From: Aliiglaciecola sp. CAU 1673
GTDB lineage: Bacteria > Pseudomonadota > Gammaproteobacteria > Enterobacterales > Alteromonadaceae
Reading direction: 5' to 3'
Length of the DNA stretch: 58,211 bases
Assembly (NCBI RefSeq): GCF_029223185.1
Contig: NZ_JARHUG010000025.1
Span: 1-58,211, forward strand
In this document: one piece after another, positions 43,730 through 53,496 of the stretch
How positions within the stretch are numbered: position 1 is the first letter of the stretch
Layout of the letters: each line of letters opens with the position of its first letter
Position numbers and translations under genes: made by a program
The notes under the pieces: model-generated
The model's database searches: none
Seen by the model: only the letters and a program-made list of their open reading frames with translations
Told to the model about the DNA's origin: nothing

Positions 43730-44730
43730 TCTGTTTCAGGATTTAAAACAGTTTTCCAGCGTTGCTGGCTGACGTGGCTCTTAAGCAGTTCCAAACATTC
43801 ATCAAGCACTGCAATGGCTTCCTGATCCAATGCAGCTTCTTCCGCTCCAGTGGCTGCTAGCCCATAACTGATCAAACCGTCCACTTTTTCGGGTGTTACC
43901 TCGGTGAGCAAGTTGGTAAATGACTGGATCACTATGTCGGCCACCGCATTTTCCAGCATTTTTTCCAAGCTTGAGCCTACCACAGGAACCAGACGCAGGT
44001 TGTTCACCTGTCTGTTTTCGCGGACCGCGCGACCTACGCTTTGCTGTACATGGGCCCGAAGAACCTGCCCCAAAGTGGGATCCTGAATGCTGTGACCATA
44101 ATGTTGCGCCAAACTGGCCAGCCAGCGACAAAGAACCGGACGTCGGGCGGCCAATACCTTATTGCCGATTTCATCCAGCAGGGGTGAACCACGACGCAAA
44201 TCTTCCTGCGCATCGGTCAGCACTTTGGCAACAATGCGGTCACTGAGCTCCTCAATGAGCACGCCATAGTAAAAAGCAAAGAAACGAAAGGGCGCGGTGT
44301 CACGCAAATCGATAATCTGATATTTGTGCAGCCGATGGAGAATGGAAATAATCCTCAGCAATCGTAAAAAGCGGGCGCCACCCACCGGGATACAGCCCAC
44401 CAGGTCGTACCAATGAATAAAGGGGTAGAAATACCAGCGCAGATAGGTTTTTCGGTACACCGCGACTGCCCAGCGAAAACAAAATTCTGCTAAAAAAATG
44501 GAAACAAATATCAGGTCGATAAGGATAAAGTTGGCGTTGATTGGGCGGTACCAATCCAGCAAAGCAGGGGAGAGGCTGTTGAGTCCTCCTCGCACCAGTT
44601 CCGTGTCATATAAGGCATCAAAGAGAAGCAGTGCCAGGTTAATCATTAATAAGCCCAGCATCAGCAAGTCAAGGAATAACCAAGGCCCCTCATGGCTTTC
44701 CCGCAAGCGTTTTAAGCTGAAGTTGAGCAT
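43726..44730 (-). CDS. Voltage-sensor-like membrane protein without a pore
   Basis: 334 residues. Four hydrophobic segments occupy about 17-135. S2-like FLAEFCFRW (Glu82), S3-like HWYDLVGCIPV (Asp109) and S4-like arginines at 120, 123, 126 and 133 (GARFLRLLRIISILHR) match the ion-channel voltage-sensor pattern. No pore loop or S5-S6 follows; instead there is a roughly 200-residue soluble helical domain. A Hv1- or Ci-VSP-like arrangement is possible but unproven. Confidence 0.75.
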   Translation of the reverse strand: MLNFSLKRLRESHEGPWLFLDLLMLGLLMINLALLLFDALYDTELVRGGLNSLSPALLDWYRPINANFILIDLIFVSIFLAEFCFRWAVAVYRKTYLRWYFYPFIHWYDLVGCIPVGGARFLRLLRIISILHRLHKYQIIDLRDTAPFRFFAFYYGVLIEELSDRIVAKVLTDAQEDLRRGSPLLDEIGNKVLAARRPVLCRWLASLAQHYGHSIQDPTLGQVLRAHVQQSVGRAVRENRQVNNLRLVPVVGSSLEKMLENAVADIVIQSFTNLLTEVTPEKVDGLISYGLAATGAEEAALDQEAIAVLDECLELLKSHVSQQRWKTVLNPETD

Positions 44731-44749
44731 GATTCCATATCCTTAAAAT

Positions 44750-44775
44750 ACGAGCGCCCGCAAAAGCGGGCGCTG
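44750..44775 (-). terminator. Terminator of mltD
   Basis: AGCGCCCGC and GCGGGCGCT arms around AAAA, followed on the minus strand by CGTATTTTAAG. It lies about 55 bases past the mltD stop and just before the voltage-sensor-like gene. Confidence 0.7.
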
Positions 44776-44829
44776 AACGGTAGCATAGGGAAGTGTTAGT
44801 GAAACGCCTCACTCCTCCCTTTTAACACC

Positions 44830-46473
44830 TTATGATTTCGTTACATCCACATGCAACTTGAGCTTTTGCCCTGGTTGCAAATAGTTTTCACGAGTCAGTT
44901 TATTCCAGCGCTCGATATCCTGAATGCTGACATTAAAGCGTCCGGCGATGCGTGCCAGGGAGTCACCGTTTCTTACTGTGTAAGTCACGGTACGCATCAC
45001 GGTCATCACTTCTTGATCACCAGAAAGCTCATCAACCCAAACCACCAGTTTCTTACCAGGTTTCAAAGGATCGTTAGGTGCCATACCATTCCACTTGGCC
45101 AGGTCTTTATAGCGAATATTGTATTTGACGCTTAAGTCCCACAGGGTATCGCCGGGCTCTACAATATGCGTGATTCGATGATTGGCTCTGGGTTTAGACT
45201 GGATGTCTTCCAATCTTTCTTCTACAGAAAGTGCGTATTCATCCAGCGCCTTTAGCGCAACAGGAATCAGCAGATATTCTCCGGCAATAATGGTATTGCC
45301 TTTGAGCTTGTTGACCAGTTGAATTGCATCTGGCGTAGTGTGGTATTGCTCTGCCAGTTCCAGCAGGCTGTCACCGCTTTTTACCTGATGACGTACCCAG
45401 TTAAGGCGTTTGCTGTTATCTATCTCTTCCAGCGCAGATTTAAAGGTATCTACTCTGTCTACCGGTAGCAGTAATCCGTGAGGTCCTTTGGGATCCGTTG
45501 CCCAACGGTTATAACCCGGATTCAATGAGTGCAGCTCTTCCAAGGTCAGCTTGGCCAATTCGGCAGCCAAGGCCAGGTCAATCTGTGAACCCACATCCAC
45601 TAACTGCGTGACTGGCTGCGCTTCAATGGGCGAGATATTGGCCATAAACTCATCGTCATGCTTAACGATATTGGCCAGAGCTAACAGTTTTGGCACATAG
45701 GCGCGGGTTTCTTTTGGCAAATCCAGTGACCAGAAATCTGTGGGTTTGCCCTTACGCTTGTTGGTACGGATGGCACTTTGCACGCGACCTTCACCACTGT
45801 TATACGCCGCCAGCGCGTGCAACCAATTTCCATCGAACATCTTGTTCAGGTATTCAAGGTAGTCGAGCGCGGCATTGGTGGAGGCAATAACGTCTCTGCG
45901 TCCGTCATACCACCAGCTTTGCTTCAGACCAAAACGTTTGGCGGTACCGGGAATAAACTGCCACATGCCTGCCGCGCGGCCGTGGGAGTAAGCAAAAGGA
46001 TCAAAGGCACTTTCGACGATGGGCAGTAACACCAACTCCATCGGCATCTGCCGCTTTTCTATTTCCTCAACAATCAGGTACAAAAAGGGGGCTGCTCGCA
46101 GGCTTACTCTGTCCATATAAGCCGGGTTGGATAAGTACCAGTTTTGTTGCTCCAACACCCGTTTATCATCGGGGATCTCAAGGAATAATTGGTCGCGAAT
46201 TTGCAGCCACAGGTTGCTTACCTGGTCGCTGGCGTCTTCTGCTGATGTATCTAAGGGGTAATCGGGTTCTACTTCAGGATGCGTAACAGGAATCACTCCC
46301 GTATCCGCCATAGCGCATTCTTCGCCTTGGTATTCGCCTGTCTGACAGGCTTCCAGAATTTCTGCGGCTATCCTATGCTCATTGTCCTGATGCGGGTCGT
46401 TGCCGAAAAGCTTGTCTGTGGTTACACAGGCCTGCAAACTGAGCAAGGACAAAAGTAATATTGTCTTTTTCAT
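44830..46473 (-). CDS. mltD: Membrane-bound lytic murein transglycosylase D
   Basis: 547 residues. Lipobox LSLQAC (Cys16). The SLT domain is near 110-240, with the catalytic Glu in VESAFDPFAYSHG and the following AAGMWQFIPGTAKRFGL. Three LysM modules follow in the C-terminal third, each with the GDSL/GDTL opening (VKSGDSLLELA, VEPGDTLWDLS, VRNGDSLARIA). It cleaves peptidoglycan glycan strands with formation of 1,6-anhydro-MurNAc. MltD is known as an NlpI-related target of proteolysis in E. coli, so it may connect to the nlpI locus at the left end. The ATG at 46473 is chosen for the lipoprotein signal. Confidence 0.95.
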   Translation of the reverse strand: MKKTILLLSLLSLQACVTTDKLFGNDPHQDNEHRIAAEILEACQTGEYQGEECAMADTGVIPVTHPEVEPDYPLDTSAEDASDQVSNLWLQIRDQLFLEIPDDKRVLEQQNWYLSNPAYMDRVSLRAAPFLYLIVEEIEKRQMPMELVLLPIVESAFDPFAYSHGRAAGMWQFIPGTAKRFGLKQSWWYDGRRDVIASTNAALDYLEYLNKMFDGNWLHALAAYNSGEGRVQSAIRTNKRKGKPTDFWSLDLPKETRAYVPKLLALANIVKHDDEFMANISPIEAQPVTQLVDVGSQIDLALAAELAKLTLEELHSLNPGYNRWATDPKGPHGLLLPVDRVDTFKSALEEIDNSKRLNWVRHQVKSGDSLLELAEQYHTTPDAIQLVNKLKGNTIIAGEYLLIPVALKALDEYALSVEERLEDIQSKPRANHRITHIVEPGDTLWDLSVKYNIRYKDLAKWNGMAPNDPLKPGKKLVVWVDELSGDQEVMTVMRTVTYTVRNGDSLARIAGRFNVSIQDIERWNKLTRENYLQPGQKLKLHVDVTKS

Positions 46474-46637
46474 AAGCGCCGGGCTCTTTTGTTTCTTGTC
46501 ATTATTCCCGGACATCTTCGCCGGTTTGTTTTTTATCTATCGGTCATTGCCAGTGACTCTGAAGCCAGGCATGAGGCAGATGCCGATGTATCGGGCGTTG
46601 CACTCCCTATCAAACAAATGCCGCCCTATTCTATAGG

Positions 46638-47408
46638 TTAAAATTGATCTTTCCAGCCCCGCAGTGCTGCAAAAATTTCTACCGGTGTATGAAATGTGGC
46701 ACGCATATGCTCTTCAACCCTGTTTTTAATGGTGTTGCTATGTACCCGTAAAAACGGATTCACGGTCTTTTCCAAGGCAATATTGGAAGGCAAAGTGGGC
46801 AGGTCTTTTTCCCTTCGGGTCTTGGCCCAATGGGTATATTGCTGAAGTTCCTTGTTGTCCGGTTCGACCGTACTGGCGAACTTGATATTCGCTAAGGTAT
46901 ATTCATGGGTGCAGTAGACTTTGGTATCTTTGGGCAGGCTGGCGAGCTTGCTCAACGAGGCATGCATCTGCGCTGGGGTGCCTTCGAAAAGGCGGCCACA
47001 GCCGGCGCTAAACAGGGTGTCACCACAAAACAGTCCCACTTCATGGTTGTAAAAACCAATGTGATCGAGCGTATGACCCGGGAGTTCTATAACGTCGAAC
47101 TCAAGATCCAGGCTTTCAAGATAGATCTTCTTGTCTTCGGAAATTACACGGTTTACACCCGGAATTCGTGGGCTTTGCACTCCCCAAACATTAAGCTCAG
47201 GAAAGCGTGTCAGTAAATTTTCTACACCACCAATATGGTCACTGTGATGGTGTGTTATCAGAATATCGGTTGGCTGTAGTTTATTTTCTGACAAGTAGTC
47301 CAGGACAGGGACATCATCGCCCGGATCCACTAGTGTACAAAGTCCCTGTTTTTGCAGACACCAAATATAATTGTCTTTTAAGGCTTTAATCGGAGTAATT
47401 TCAATCAT
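46638..47408 (-). CDS. gloB: Hydroxyacylglutathione hydrolase (glyoxalase II)
   Basis: 256 residues, metallo-beta-lactamase fold with THHHSDHIGG near 55-64, further ligands in GHTLDHIGF and the CTHEYTLANI segment. It hydrolyses S-lactoylglutathione to lactate and glutathione. ATG at 47408 fits the family start (MIEITPIKALKDNYIW); the open frame upstream is spurious. It is divergent from yafS, as in many gammaproteobacteria. Confidence 0.95.
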   Translation of the reverse strand: MIEITPIKALKDNYIWCLQKQGLCTLVDPGDDVPVLDYLSENKLQPTDILITHHHSDHIGGVENLLTRFPELNVWGVQSPRIPGVNRVISEDKKIYLESLDLEFDVIELPGHTLDHIGFYNHEVGLFCGDTLFSAGCGRLFEGTPAQMHASLSKLASLPKDTKVYCTHEYTLANIKFASTVEPDNKELQQYTHWAKTRREKDLPTLPSNIALEKTVNPFLRVHSNTIKNRVEEHMRATFHTPVEIFAALRGWKDQF

Positions 47409-47473
47409 ATGCTTGTCGCTTAAAGGCATTTGGAATGCAGACCATATGACCACAATCCAAGCTTGAGGTTTCA

Positions 47474-48244
47474 ATGCGTCCCGCACTGTCTGTACGTAAA
47501 CCCAAATATCCCCTGTCCTGGCAACAGTTGCCCTGTGGTGATCAGCTAAAAAGCGCAATACAGGCGCAACTAAACGCGGTATGCCGCCAGTGGTTTGGCT
47601 ATCATTTGGTGAAACTGGGCGCGCTAAGCGCTGAACTTAGCCTACCGGAATGCGCTATTAAGCACCAGGTTGGGATCAGCCGATCAGCCAATGACGCCTG
47701 TCATTTGGTCGCAGATGCCAAAGCCCTGCCGTTGCAAGAGCGCAGTGTGGATGCCTTCCTGCTTTGTTTCGAACTGGACTATTCGTCTGATCCGCACCAA
47801 GTCTTGCGCGAAGTGGATCGCGTCATTATGCCTGACGGTCATCTGGCTATTGTTGGCTTTAATCCCATCAGTGTGGCGGGTTTGGCCAGGCTGTTACCGC
47901 TTAGGAGAGATAGCCTGTTGCATGATGCGCGCTTTTTTACCGCGATGCGCATCAAAGACTGGATGCACTTGCTGGGCTTTGAAATTATCGAAGAACGACG
48001 ATTGATCCATTCAGAATTGCTCTTCGACCGACCACTTCATCAGGATAGCCGTTGGCAACGTTGGCTGGCGAAGCATTGTACCATGCTGGGGTCTGTCTAC
48101 ATTATGATTGGCAAAAAGCGGGAAATGCCGCTGTCAGTGGTAAAACCCAAGTGGAAACCTAATACTGCTTTCACTCCCGCGGGAGCCAGCTGGCGGGCTA
48201 GCAGGGCACAGCTTAAAAGTGTTGTGCAAAGCCATTGCGACTGA
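47474..48244 (+). CDS. yafS: YafS-like SAM-methyltransferase-fold protein
   Basis: 256 residues, homologous in pattern to E. coli YafS: start MRPALSV..., the short GYHLVKLGALSAEL where a canonical GxGxG SAM loop would be, VADAKALPLQERSVDAFLL, and HLAIVGFNPISVAGLARLLP. The missing glycine loop means that SAM binding is uncertain; the family sits next to gloB in many genomes. Function unknown. Confidence 0.87.
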   Translation: MRPALSVRKPKYPLSWQQLPCGDQLKSAIQAQLNAVCRQWFGYHLVKLGALSAELSLPECAIKHQVGISRSANDACHLVADAKALPLQERSVDAFLLCFELDYSSDPHQVLREVDRVIMPDGHLAIVGFNPISVAGLARLLPLRRDSLLHDARFFTAMRIKDWMHLLGFEIIEERRLIHSELLFDRPLHQDSRWQRWLAKHCTMLGSVYIMIGKKREMPLSVVKPKWKPNTAFTPAGASWRASRAQLKSVVQSHCD

Positions 48245-48300
48245 GCAGAAAATAGTAGATAAATGATCAAGATTTTTACTCACTACCGGAAATACTGCGT

Positions 48301-49392
48301 ATGCTCGGACTGTTCAATAATCGCGTTAATGAGGAAGACCAGCGCAAAATCTCTGTGCTTGGCCAGGAAAACCTTCGTTTAGAAGAGCGAATCAAGCAGT
48401 TAGAAACTGAGTTACAAGCGGCCAATTCGCGATTAGCCGAGCAGCAGAAAGTCTATGATGATGTGCGCACCATCAACCAAATCAGCCTTGAAGGTCAGCA
48501 GCACGTCAATAATGTGCGTCATTCCCTGCACACCACTGCAGACACGCTATTACATGAACAATCGCGACTGGATGGCACACAGGGCATCTTCGTCAATTCT
48601 GCGGGCATCTTGGATGAGACGGTATCGGGCTTAAAGCAAATCGACCATCTTGCCGCCAAAGGAGTGACCCATGCCGGAGAATTATCGGGATTGGCAAGTC
48701 GGATCAGCAACTTTGTGGTGGTGATCAATTCCATTGCCGAACAAACTAACTTGCTGGCCCTTAATGCTGCCATTGAAGCGGCCCGTGCCGGTGAAAGTGG
48801 TCGGGGCTTTGCGGTGGTAGCAGAAGAAGTGCGAAACCTGGCCATGCGTTCTTCCGAATCTACACAGGAAATCAATAACCTGGTGGCAAAAATCGAGGAG
48901 GGCACGCGCAATATCGAAGGCAATATTAACGATGTGTCGCAACAGTCCCGCTCATTGGTGGAAAAAACCGGTGATGTGAGAGAGCGCATTGGACAAGTAT
49001 TGGAGTTGTCCCAGTCGATGCAGGATGTGATCCGCATGTCTGCCGAGCGCACGTTTCTGTCAACGACTCAGCTTGATCACTTGATTTATAAAACCAAGGT
49101 TTATGAAGGGGTGATGAGTGGCAACAATAAGCTGGCTGAGAGCCTTTCAGATCACACTAATTGTAACCTGGGTAAATGGTATAAGGGCCGCGGTGCTGAG
49201 AAATTTGGCAAGATGACTGAGTTCAGAAACCTGGAAGCGGTCCATCGTCAGGTTCATGAACAGGGCAAAAAGGCCCTCTCTGCAGCTAATGGCAGTTTGA
49301 GCAAGGACATTATTGGCGCCTTAAAGCAAATGGAGCATGCCAGTGAGGAAGTGATTGCCAGAATCGATCATCTGGCCAGCCGTATCCAATAA
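48301..49392 (+). CDS. Soluble chemoreceptor-like protein with C-terminal CZB domain
   Basis: 363 residues without any TM segment. An N-terminal coiled coil (1-60), a shortened MCP signalling hairpin (about 145-190, [20 protein letters not shown]), and a CZB zinc-binding domain (about 255-330: [36 protein letters not shown]). CZB modules sense zinc or hypochlorous acid and appear in cytosolic receptors. It stands where rnhA/dnaQ often follow yafS, so it is an insertion in that region. ATG at 48301 is the likely start. Confidence 0.9.
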   Translation: MLGLFNNRVNEEDQRKISVLGQENLRLEERIKQLETELQAANSRLAEQQKVYDDVRTINQISLEGQQHVNNVRHSLHTTADTLLHEQSRLDGTQGIFVNSAGILDETVSGLKQIDHLAAKGVTHAGELSGLASRISNFVVVINSIAEQTNLLALNAAIEAARAGESGRGFAVVAEEVRNLAMRSSESTQEINNLVAKIEEGTRNIEGNINDVSQQSRSLVEKTGDVRERIGQVLELSQSMQDVIRMSAERTFLSTTQLDHLIYKTKVYEGVMSGNNKLAESLSDHTNCNLGKWYKGRGAEKFGKMTEFRNLEAVHRQVHEQGKKALSAANGSLSKDIIGALKQMEHASEEVIARIDHLASRIQ

Positions 49393-49411
49393 GCCGGTTC
49401 AATGAGCAAAA

Positions 49412-49440
49412 AAGAAAGGCGCCGCTGGCGCCTTTTCTAT
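49412..49440. terminator. Bidirectional terminator between the CZB receptor and metG
   Basis: AAAGGCGCC and GGCGCCTTT arms around GCT, flanked by AAAAAAG on the left and TTTTC on the right. It separates convergent genes and ends metG directly. Confidence 0.85.
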
Positions 49441-49441
49441 T

Positions 49442-51481
49442 TTACTTAACCTTCATGCCGGGTTTGGCGCCTTCGTGAGGCTCCATAATCCACAGATCTT
49501 TACCACCGGGACCGGCGGCCAGCACCATCCCTTCGGACAGACCAAAGCGCATCTTACGAGGGGCCAGATTGGCCACCATCACCGTCAGCTTGCCTTCCAG
49601 ATCTTCCGGTTGGTAGGCTGATTTAATCCCGGCAAATACTTGGCGCATTTCGCCGCCAATATCCAATTGCAGACGCAGCAGTTTGTCGGCGCCTTCAACG
49701 TGTTCAGCCTTGGCGATACGGGCGATGCGCAGATCCACTTTGGCAAAATCTTCATAGGCGATGGTTTCACCAATGGGATCTTTACTCAGTTCGCTGTCTC
49801 TGGCCGCAGCCGGCTCGCTAGCCCCTTTGGCCAGCAGGTTTTCTTTTGAGTCTTCTACCATGGCGTTGACTTTATCCATTTCTACCCTTTGCATCAGGGC
49901 CTTGAATTGATTGATTTGATGATTGGTCAGCACGCGCTGTGCACAAATCCAGTCCAGTTTGTCATTGAGGAAGGCCTCGGCCTGCTCGGCAAGCATCGGC
50001 AGCACCGGCTTCAGGTACACCATCAGAATGCGGAACAAGTTAATGCCCAAAGAGCACACCTGCTGGGTTTCCAGCTGTTTGTCTTCATCTTTGATGGTGA
50101 CCCAGGGAGCTTTGGCATCAATATACTGATTGGCCTTATCCGCCAGTGCCATGATCTCACGGATAGCCCGATTGTACTGACGCTTTTCAAAAGCCGTGGC
50201 GATGGATTCGCTGGCGCCCTGGAACTCGGCTACCAAGGCGGGCTCACCCAGATCGGCAGCCAGTTTGCCGTCAAAACGTTTGGTAATAAAACCGGCACAG
50301 CGGCTGGCAATATTCACTACTTTGCCCACCAGATCAGCGTTCACTTTGCTGACAAAGTCTTCGAAGTTAAGGTCGATATCAGTAACCCCTTCGGACAGCT
50401 TGCTGGCGAAGTAATAGCGCAGATACTCAGGATTCAGATGTTCAAGGTAAGTACGGGCCTTAATGAAGGTGCCGCGGGACTTGGACATCTTAGCGCCGTT
50501 TACGGTGACAAAACCGTGCACGTTGACCCCGGTGGGTTTACGGAAACCGGCACCTTCGAGCATGGCAGGCCAGAACAGACAGTGGAAGTAGGTAATGTCT
50601 TTACCGATAAAGTGGTACAGCTCGGCATCGGAGTCTGCTCTCCAGAAGCTGTCAAAATCGATGTTGTGTTCATTGCAGTAATGCTTGAAGCTGGCCATAT
50701 AGCCTACCGGCGCATCGACCCACACATAGAAATATTTGCCCGGCGCATCAGGAATTTCGAAACCAAAGTAAGGTGCATCACGGCTGATATCCCACTGCTG
50801 CAGGCCGCTGTCAAACCACTCTTGCAGTTTGTTTGCCATTTCAGATTGGATGGCACCGCTTTTCAGCCAGGCTTTGAGCATGTCTTCAAACTTGGGTAGG
50901 TCGAAGAAATAGTGCTCGGAATCCTTCAGCACTGGTGTGGCGCCCGACACAACGGAACGCGGGTTTTTCAGCTCGGTGGGGCTGTAGGTGGCGCTACATA
51001 CGTCGCAGCTGTCGCCGTTTTGATCTTCGGCGCCACAGCTGGGGCAGGTGCCCTTCACAAAACGATCCGGCAGGAACATCTCCTTTTGCGGGTCGTATAG
51101 CTGGCTGATGGTGCGTTTGCTAATATAGCCATTCGCATTCAGGCGCTTGTAGATAAGCTCAGACAGTTCGCGGTTTTCCGGCGAGTGGGTCACATAGTAG
51201 TTGTTGTAATCCACATAAAAATCGAGCAGGTCCTGATGGTGCTCGGCACGGGTGCGAGTGACCATTTCTTCCGGCGTAATGCCAAGCTCCTGGGCCTTAA
51301 GCATAACCGGGGTGCCATGGGCATCGTCGGCGCACACACTGTAGCACTGATGGCCGCGCATTCGTTGAAACCGGGTCCAGATATCGGTTTGGATATGCTC
51401 CAGCAAATGGCCAAGATGGATTGAGCCATTGGCATAGGGAAGGGCACTGGTAACCAGGATTTTACGTTGCGAATCTGCCAT
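49442..51481 (-). CDS. metG: Methionyl-tRNA synthetase
   Basis: 679 residues. HLGH (residues 22-25, HIGH box variant in [10 protein letters not shown]), the zinc-binding knuckle with [17 protein letters not shown] near 145-161, and KMSKSRGTF near 335. A Trbp111-like tRNA-binding dimerisation domain fills the last 110 residues ([20 protein letters not shown], cut for length). It charges tRNA-Met. Divergent from the mrp gene, the typical gammaproteobacterial order. Confidence 0.98.
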   Translation of the reverse strand: MADSQRKILVTSALPYANGSIHLGHLLEHIQTDIWTRFQRMRGHQCYSVCADDAHGTPVMLKAQELGITPEEMVTRTRAEHHQDLLDFYVDYNNYYVTHSPENRELSELIYKRLNANGYISKRTISQLYDPQKEMFLPDRFVKGTCPSCGAEDQNGDSCDVCSATYSPTELKNPRSVVSGATPVLKDSEHYFFDLPKFEDMLKAWLKSGAIQSEMANKLQEWFDSGLQQWDISRDAPYFGFEIPDAPGKYFYVWVDAPVGYMASFKHYCNEHNIDFDSFWRADSDAELYHFIGKDITYFHCLFWPAMLEGAGFRKPTGVNVHGFVTVNGAKMSKSRGTFIKARTYLEHLNPEYLRYYFASKLSEGVTDIDLNFEDFVSKVNADLVGKVVNIASRCAGFITKRFDGKLAADLGEPALVAEFQGASESIATAFEKRQYNRAIREIMALADKANQYIDAKAPWVTIKDEDKQLETQQVCSLGINLFRILMVYLKPVLPMLAEQAEAFLNDKLDWICAQRVLTNHQINQFKALMQRVEMDKVNAMVEDSKENLLAKGASEPAAARDSELSKDPIGETIAYEDFAKVDLRIARIAKAEHVEGADKLLRLQLDIGGEMRQVFAGIKSAYQPEDLEGKLTVMVANLAPRKMRFGLSEGMVLAAGPGGKDLWIMEPHEGAKPGMKVK

Positions 51482-51624
51482 AACCGCCTTATTGAGTATG
51501 CTTTAGGGTTGAATTGGAAAAGAGGCAAATGGTACCCAAATCTGGCGCACCTTGCATCAAGATTCCGGCGCCTCGAGCAGCTTCTCGCCAGGCAGGCCTT
51601 GTTTAGATAAGTGGAGGACAACCG

Positions 51625-52680
51625 TTGTTTTTTAAAAAGTCCAAAGACGTAGAGCAAAATACGGCCATGGCCGAGACTCTTGCGCATTTTTTCTCCCTTG
51701 CCCTTGAGCAGGTAACAAGTTGGATTGAGGAGACGCCAGCAGGTTTTGATATCAGCCTGCCTTTTGTCTGTGCATCCATGCATAGTGAGTTGGAGCTGGC
51801 CTTAAAACCCCATGCTAAGGGCAAAACCTTAGTGATCAGTCAGGCGGTGCCATTAGGCGGCAAGACGCAGCGGGGACTTCGCCATATCAAGCAGTTGGTG
51901 GCCATTGCCTCAGGTAAAGGCGGGGTGGGTAAGTCCAGCACCTGCATTAACCTGGCACTGGCTCTTTCAAGGGAAGGCGCCAGGGTGGGGATTTTGGATG
52001 CAGATATCTATGGTCCCTCTATTCCGCTGATGCTGGGAAACCCCGATGCCCAGCCAACCAGTGAAGACAATAAGCATATGCAACCCTTGGTTGCACACAA
52101 TTTGGTGGCCAATTCGATTGGCTATCTGGTACCCGCCGATGATGCCGCCATCTGGCGCGGACCGATGGCCAGCAAGGCCCTTCAGCAGCTTTTAAATGAA
52201 ACTCTGTGGCCAGAGCTGGATTATCTGCTGATCGATATGCCGCCCGGCACAGGGGATATTCAGCTAACCCTGGCCCAACAGGTACCAGTTACCGGTGCCG
52301 TGGTCGTGACCACGCCGCAAAACATTGCCTTGGCCGATGCACAAAAGGCCATCGCCATGTTTAACAAGGTTTCGGTACCGGTGCTTGGGGTCGTGGAGAA
52401 TATGAGTTATCACCAATGCAGCAATTGTGGTTACCGCGAGCATTTATTTGCACAAGGCGGCGGCGAGCGCATATCAGAGAAAAACGCCGTGCCACTACTT
52501 GGCCAAATTCCGTTGGATATCCATATTCGCCAGTTTACCGATGAAGGCCGCGCTCTTATTCTGGAGCAGCCTGAGCATCTTCTGTCCCAAGCTTACGGTG
52601 ACACAGCTAGAAAACTGGCCAGAGAAATCTATTTGGCAGGATTGAAGCAACCCCAGGCCATTGATATCAGCCAGGTCTAG
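51625..52680 (+). CDS. apbC: Iron-sulfur cluster carrier Mrp/ApbC
   Basis: 351 residues. N-terminal MIP18-like domain (about 1-85), then a deviant Walker A ASGKGGVGKSS near 95-105, DADIYGPSIP, and a C-terminal CSNCG pair (about 270) that binds a bridging 4Fe-4S cluster. A TTG start at 51625 has GGAGG upstream; no better ATG is present before the domain. The divergent metG gene supports orthology with Mrp. Confidence 0.93.
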   Translation: MFFKKSKDVEQNTAMAETLAHFFSLALEQVTSWIEETPAGFDISLPFVCASMHSELELALKPHAKGKTLVISQAVPLGGKTQRGLRHIKQLVAIASGKGGVGKSSTCINLALALSREGARVGILDADIYGPSIPLMLGNPDAQPTSEDNKHMQPLVAHNLVANSIGYLVPADDAAIWRGPMASKALQQLLNETLWPELDYLLIDMPPGTGDIQLTLAQQVPVTGAVVVTTPQNIALADAQKAIAMFNKVSVPVLGVVENMSYHQCSNCGYREHLFAQGGGERISEKNAVPLLGQIPLDIHIRQFTDEGRALILEQPEHLLSQAYGDTARKLAREIYLAGLKQPQAIDISQV

Positions 52681-52683
52681 TGT

Positions 52684-52740
52684 TGTCATTCCCGAATGCT
52701 GCAATCGGGAGCATCCCCGTGGTAGTAATCGGGAACCTGT
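52684..52740. repeat. Hairpin-forming CCCGA/TCGGG repeats after apbC
   Basis: CATTCCCGA, TCGGGAGCAT, CCCCG and ATCGGGAACC form two nested or alternative stems within 60 bases. The TCATTCCCGA...TCGGGAA pattern resembles small dispersed ATTCCC repeats. It may act as terminator for apbC or be a decayed mobile repeat. Confidence 0.4.
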
Positions 52741-52896
52741 CGAAATTCTTATTGCTGTTAAGTGATATGAAAGAGCCACAAATGACATCCTTATAGAAAC
52801 AGGCTGGTCACTGCTGTCCCTTTAGTGTAAAAACATTGAACCCAGGCGGCAGTATAGGAATAATGCCGCCCCCACTTCTTTACCCGGCGAAATACC

Positions 52897-53490
52897 ATGA
52901 GATTATGTGATAAAGACATCAAAAAATGGCTTCAGGAAGAAAAGATCCGCATTGAGCCCATGCCTGAAGAGCATATGATCAGTGGTGTTACCGTAGATAT
53001 TCGTCTGGGTAACAAATTCCGGGTGTTCCAGGATCATGCTGCGCCTTATATCGACCTCTCCGGTCCCAAAGAAGAAATGCAGGCGGCCCTGGAATCGGTG
53101 ATGAGTGACGAAATAGAACTACCCGATGGTAAAGCCTTCTTCCTGCATCCTGGCGAGCTGGCGCTGGCGGTGACCGAAGAATCCGTCACTTTACCGGCCA
53201 ATGTGGTGGGGTGGCTGGATGGTCGTTCCTCCCTGGCCCGCCTAGGCTTGATGGTGCATGTAACCGCTCATCGCATCGATCCCGGCTGGTCCGGCAATAT
53301 CGTGCTGGAATTCTATAACAGCGGTAAGCTGCCACTGGCCCTTCGCCCCAAGATGAAAATCGGCGCGCTGAGTTTTGAAGTGCTCTCGGATTTTGCCGAG
53401 AAGCCCTACAACGCCCGTCAGGATGCAAAATACAAAGATCAAAAAGGCGCCACCGCCAGTCGCATCAGCGCTGACGAAAGGAGTTCCTGA
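52897..53490 (+). CDS. dcd: dCTP deaminase
   Basis: 197 residues, the usual 193-197. [10 protein letters not shown] near 110 carries the catalytic region, and [17 protein letters not shown] binds nucleotide. It converts dCTP to dUTP for dTMP synthesis. It follows apbC with a 216-bp gap, conserved order metG/apbC/dcd. Confidence 0.97.
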   Translation: MRLCDKDIKKWLQEEKIRIEPMPEEHMISGVTVDIRLGNKFRVFQDHAAPYIDLSGPKEEMQAALESVMSDEIELPDGKAFFLHPGELALAVTEESVTLPANVVGWLDGRSSLARLGLMVHVTAHRIDPGWSGNIVLEFYNSGKLPLALRPKMKIGALSFEVLSDFAEKPYNARQDAKYKDQKGATASRISADERSS

Positions 53491-53496
53491 GGTCGC

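Noticed and set aside
49889-50899. 336-codon open frame opposite metG
   Set aside because: It lies wholly within metG on the other strand, has no ribosome site or recognisable domain, and metG is unquestionable.
52684-52740. CRISPR-like repeats after apbC
   Set aside because: The CCCGA/TCGGG units are short inverted stems, not direct repeats with regular spacers.
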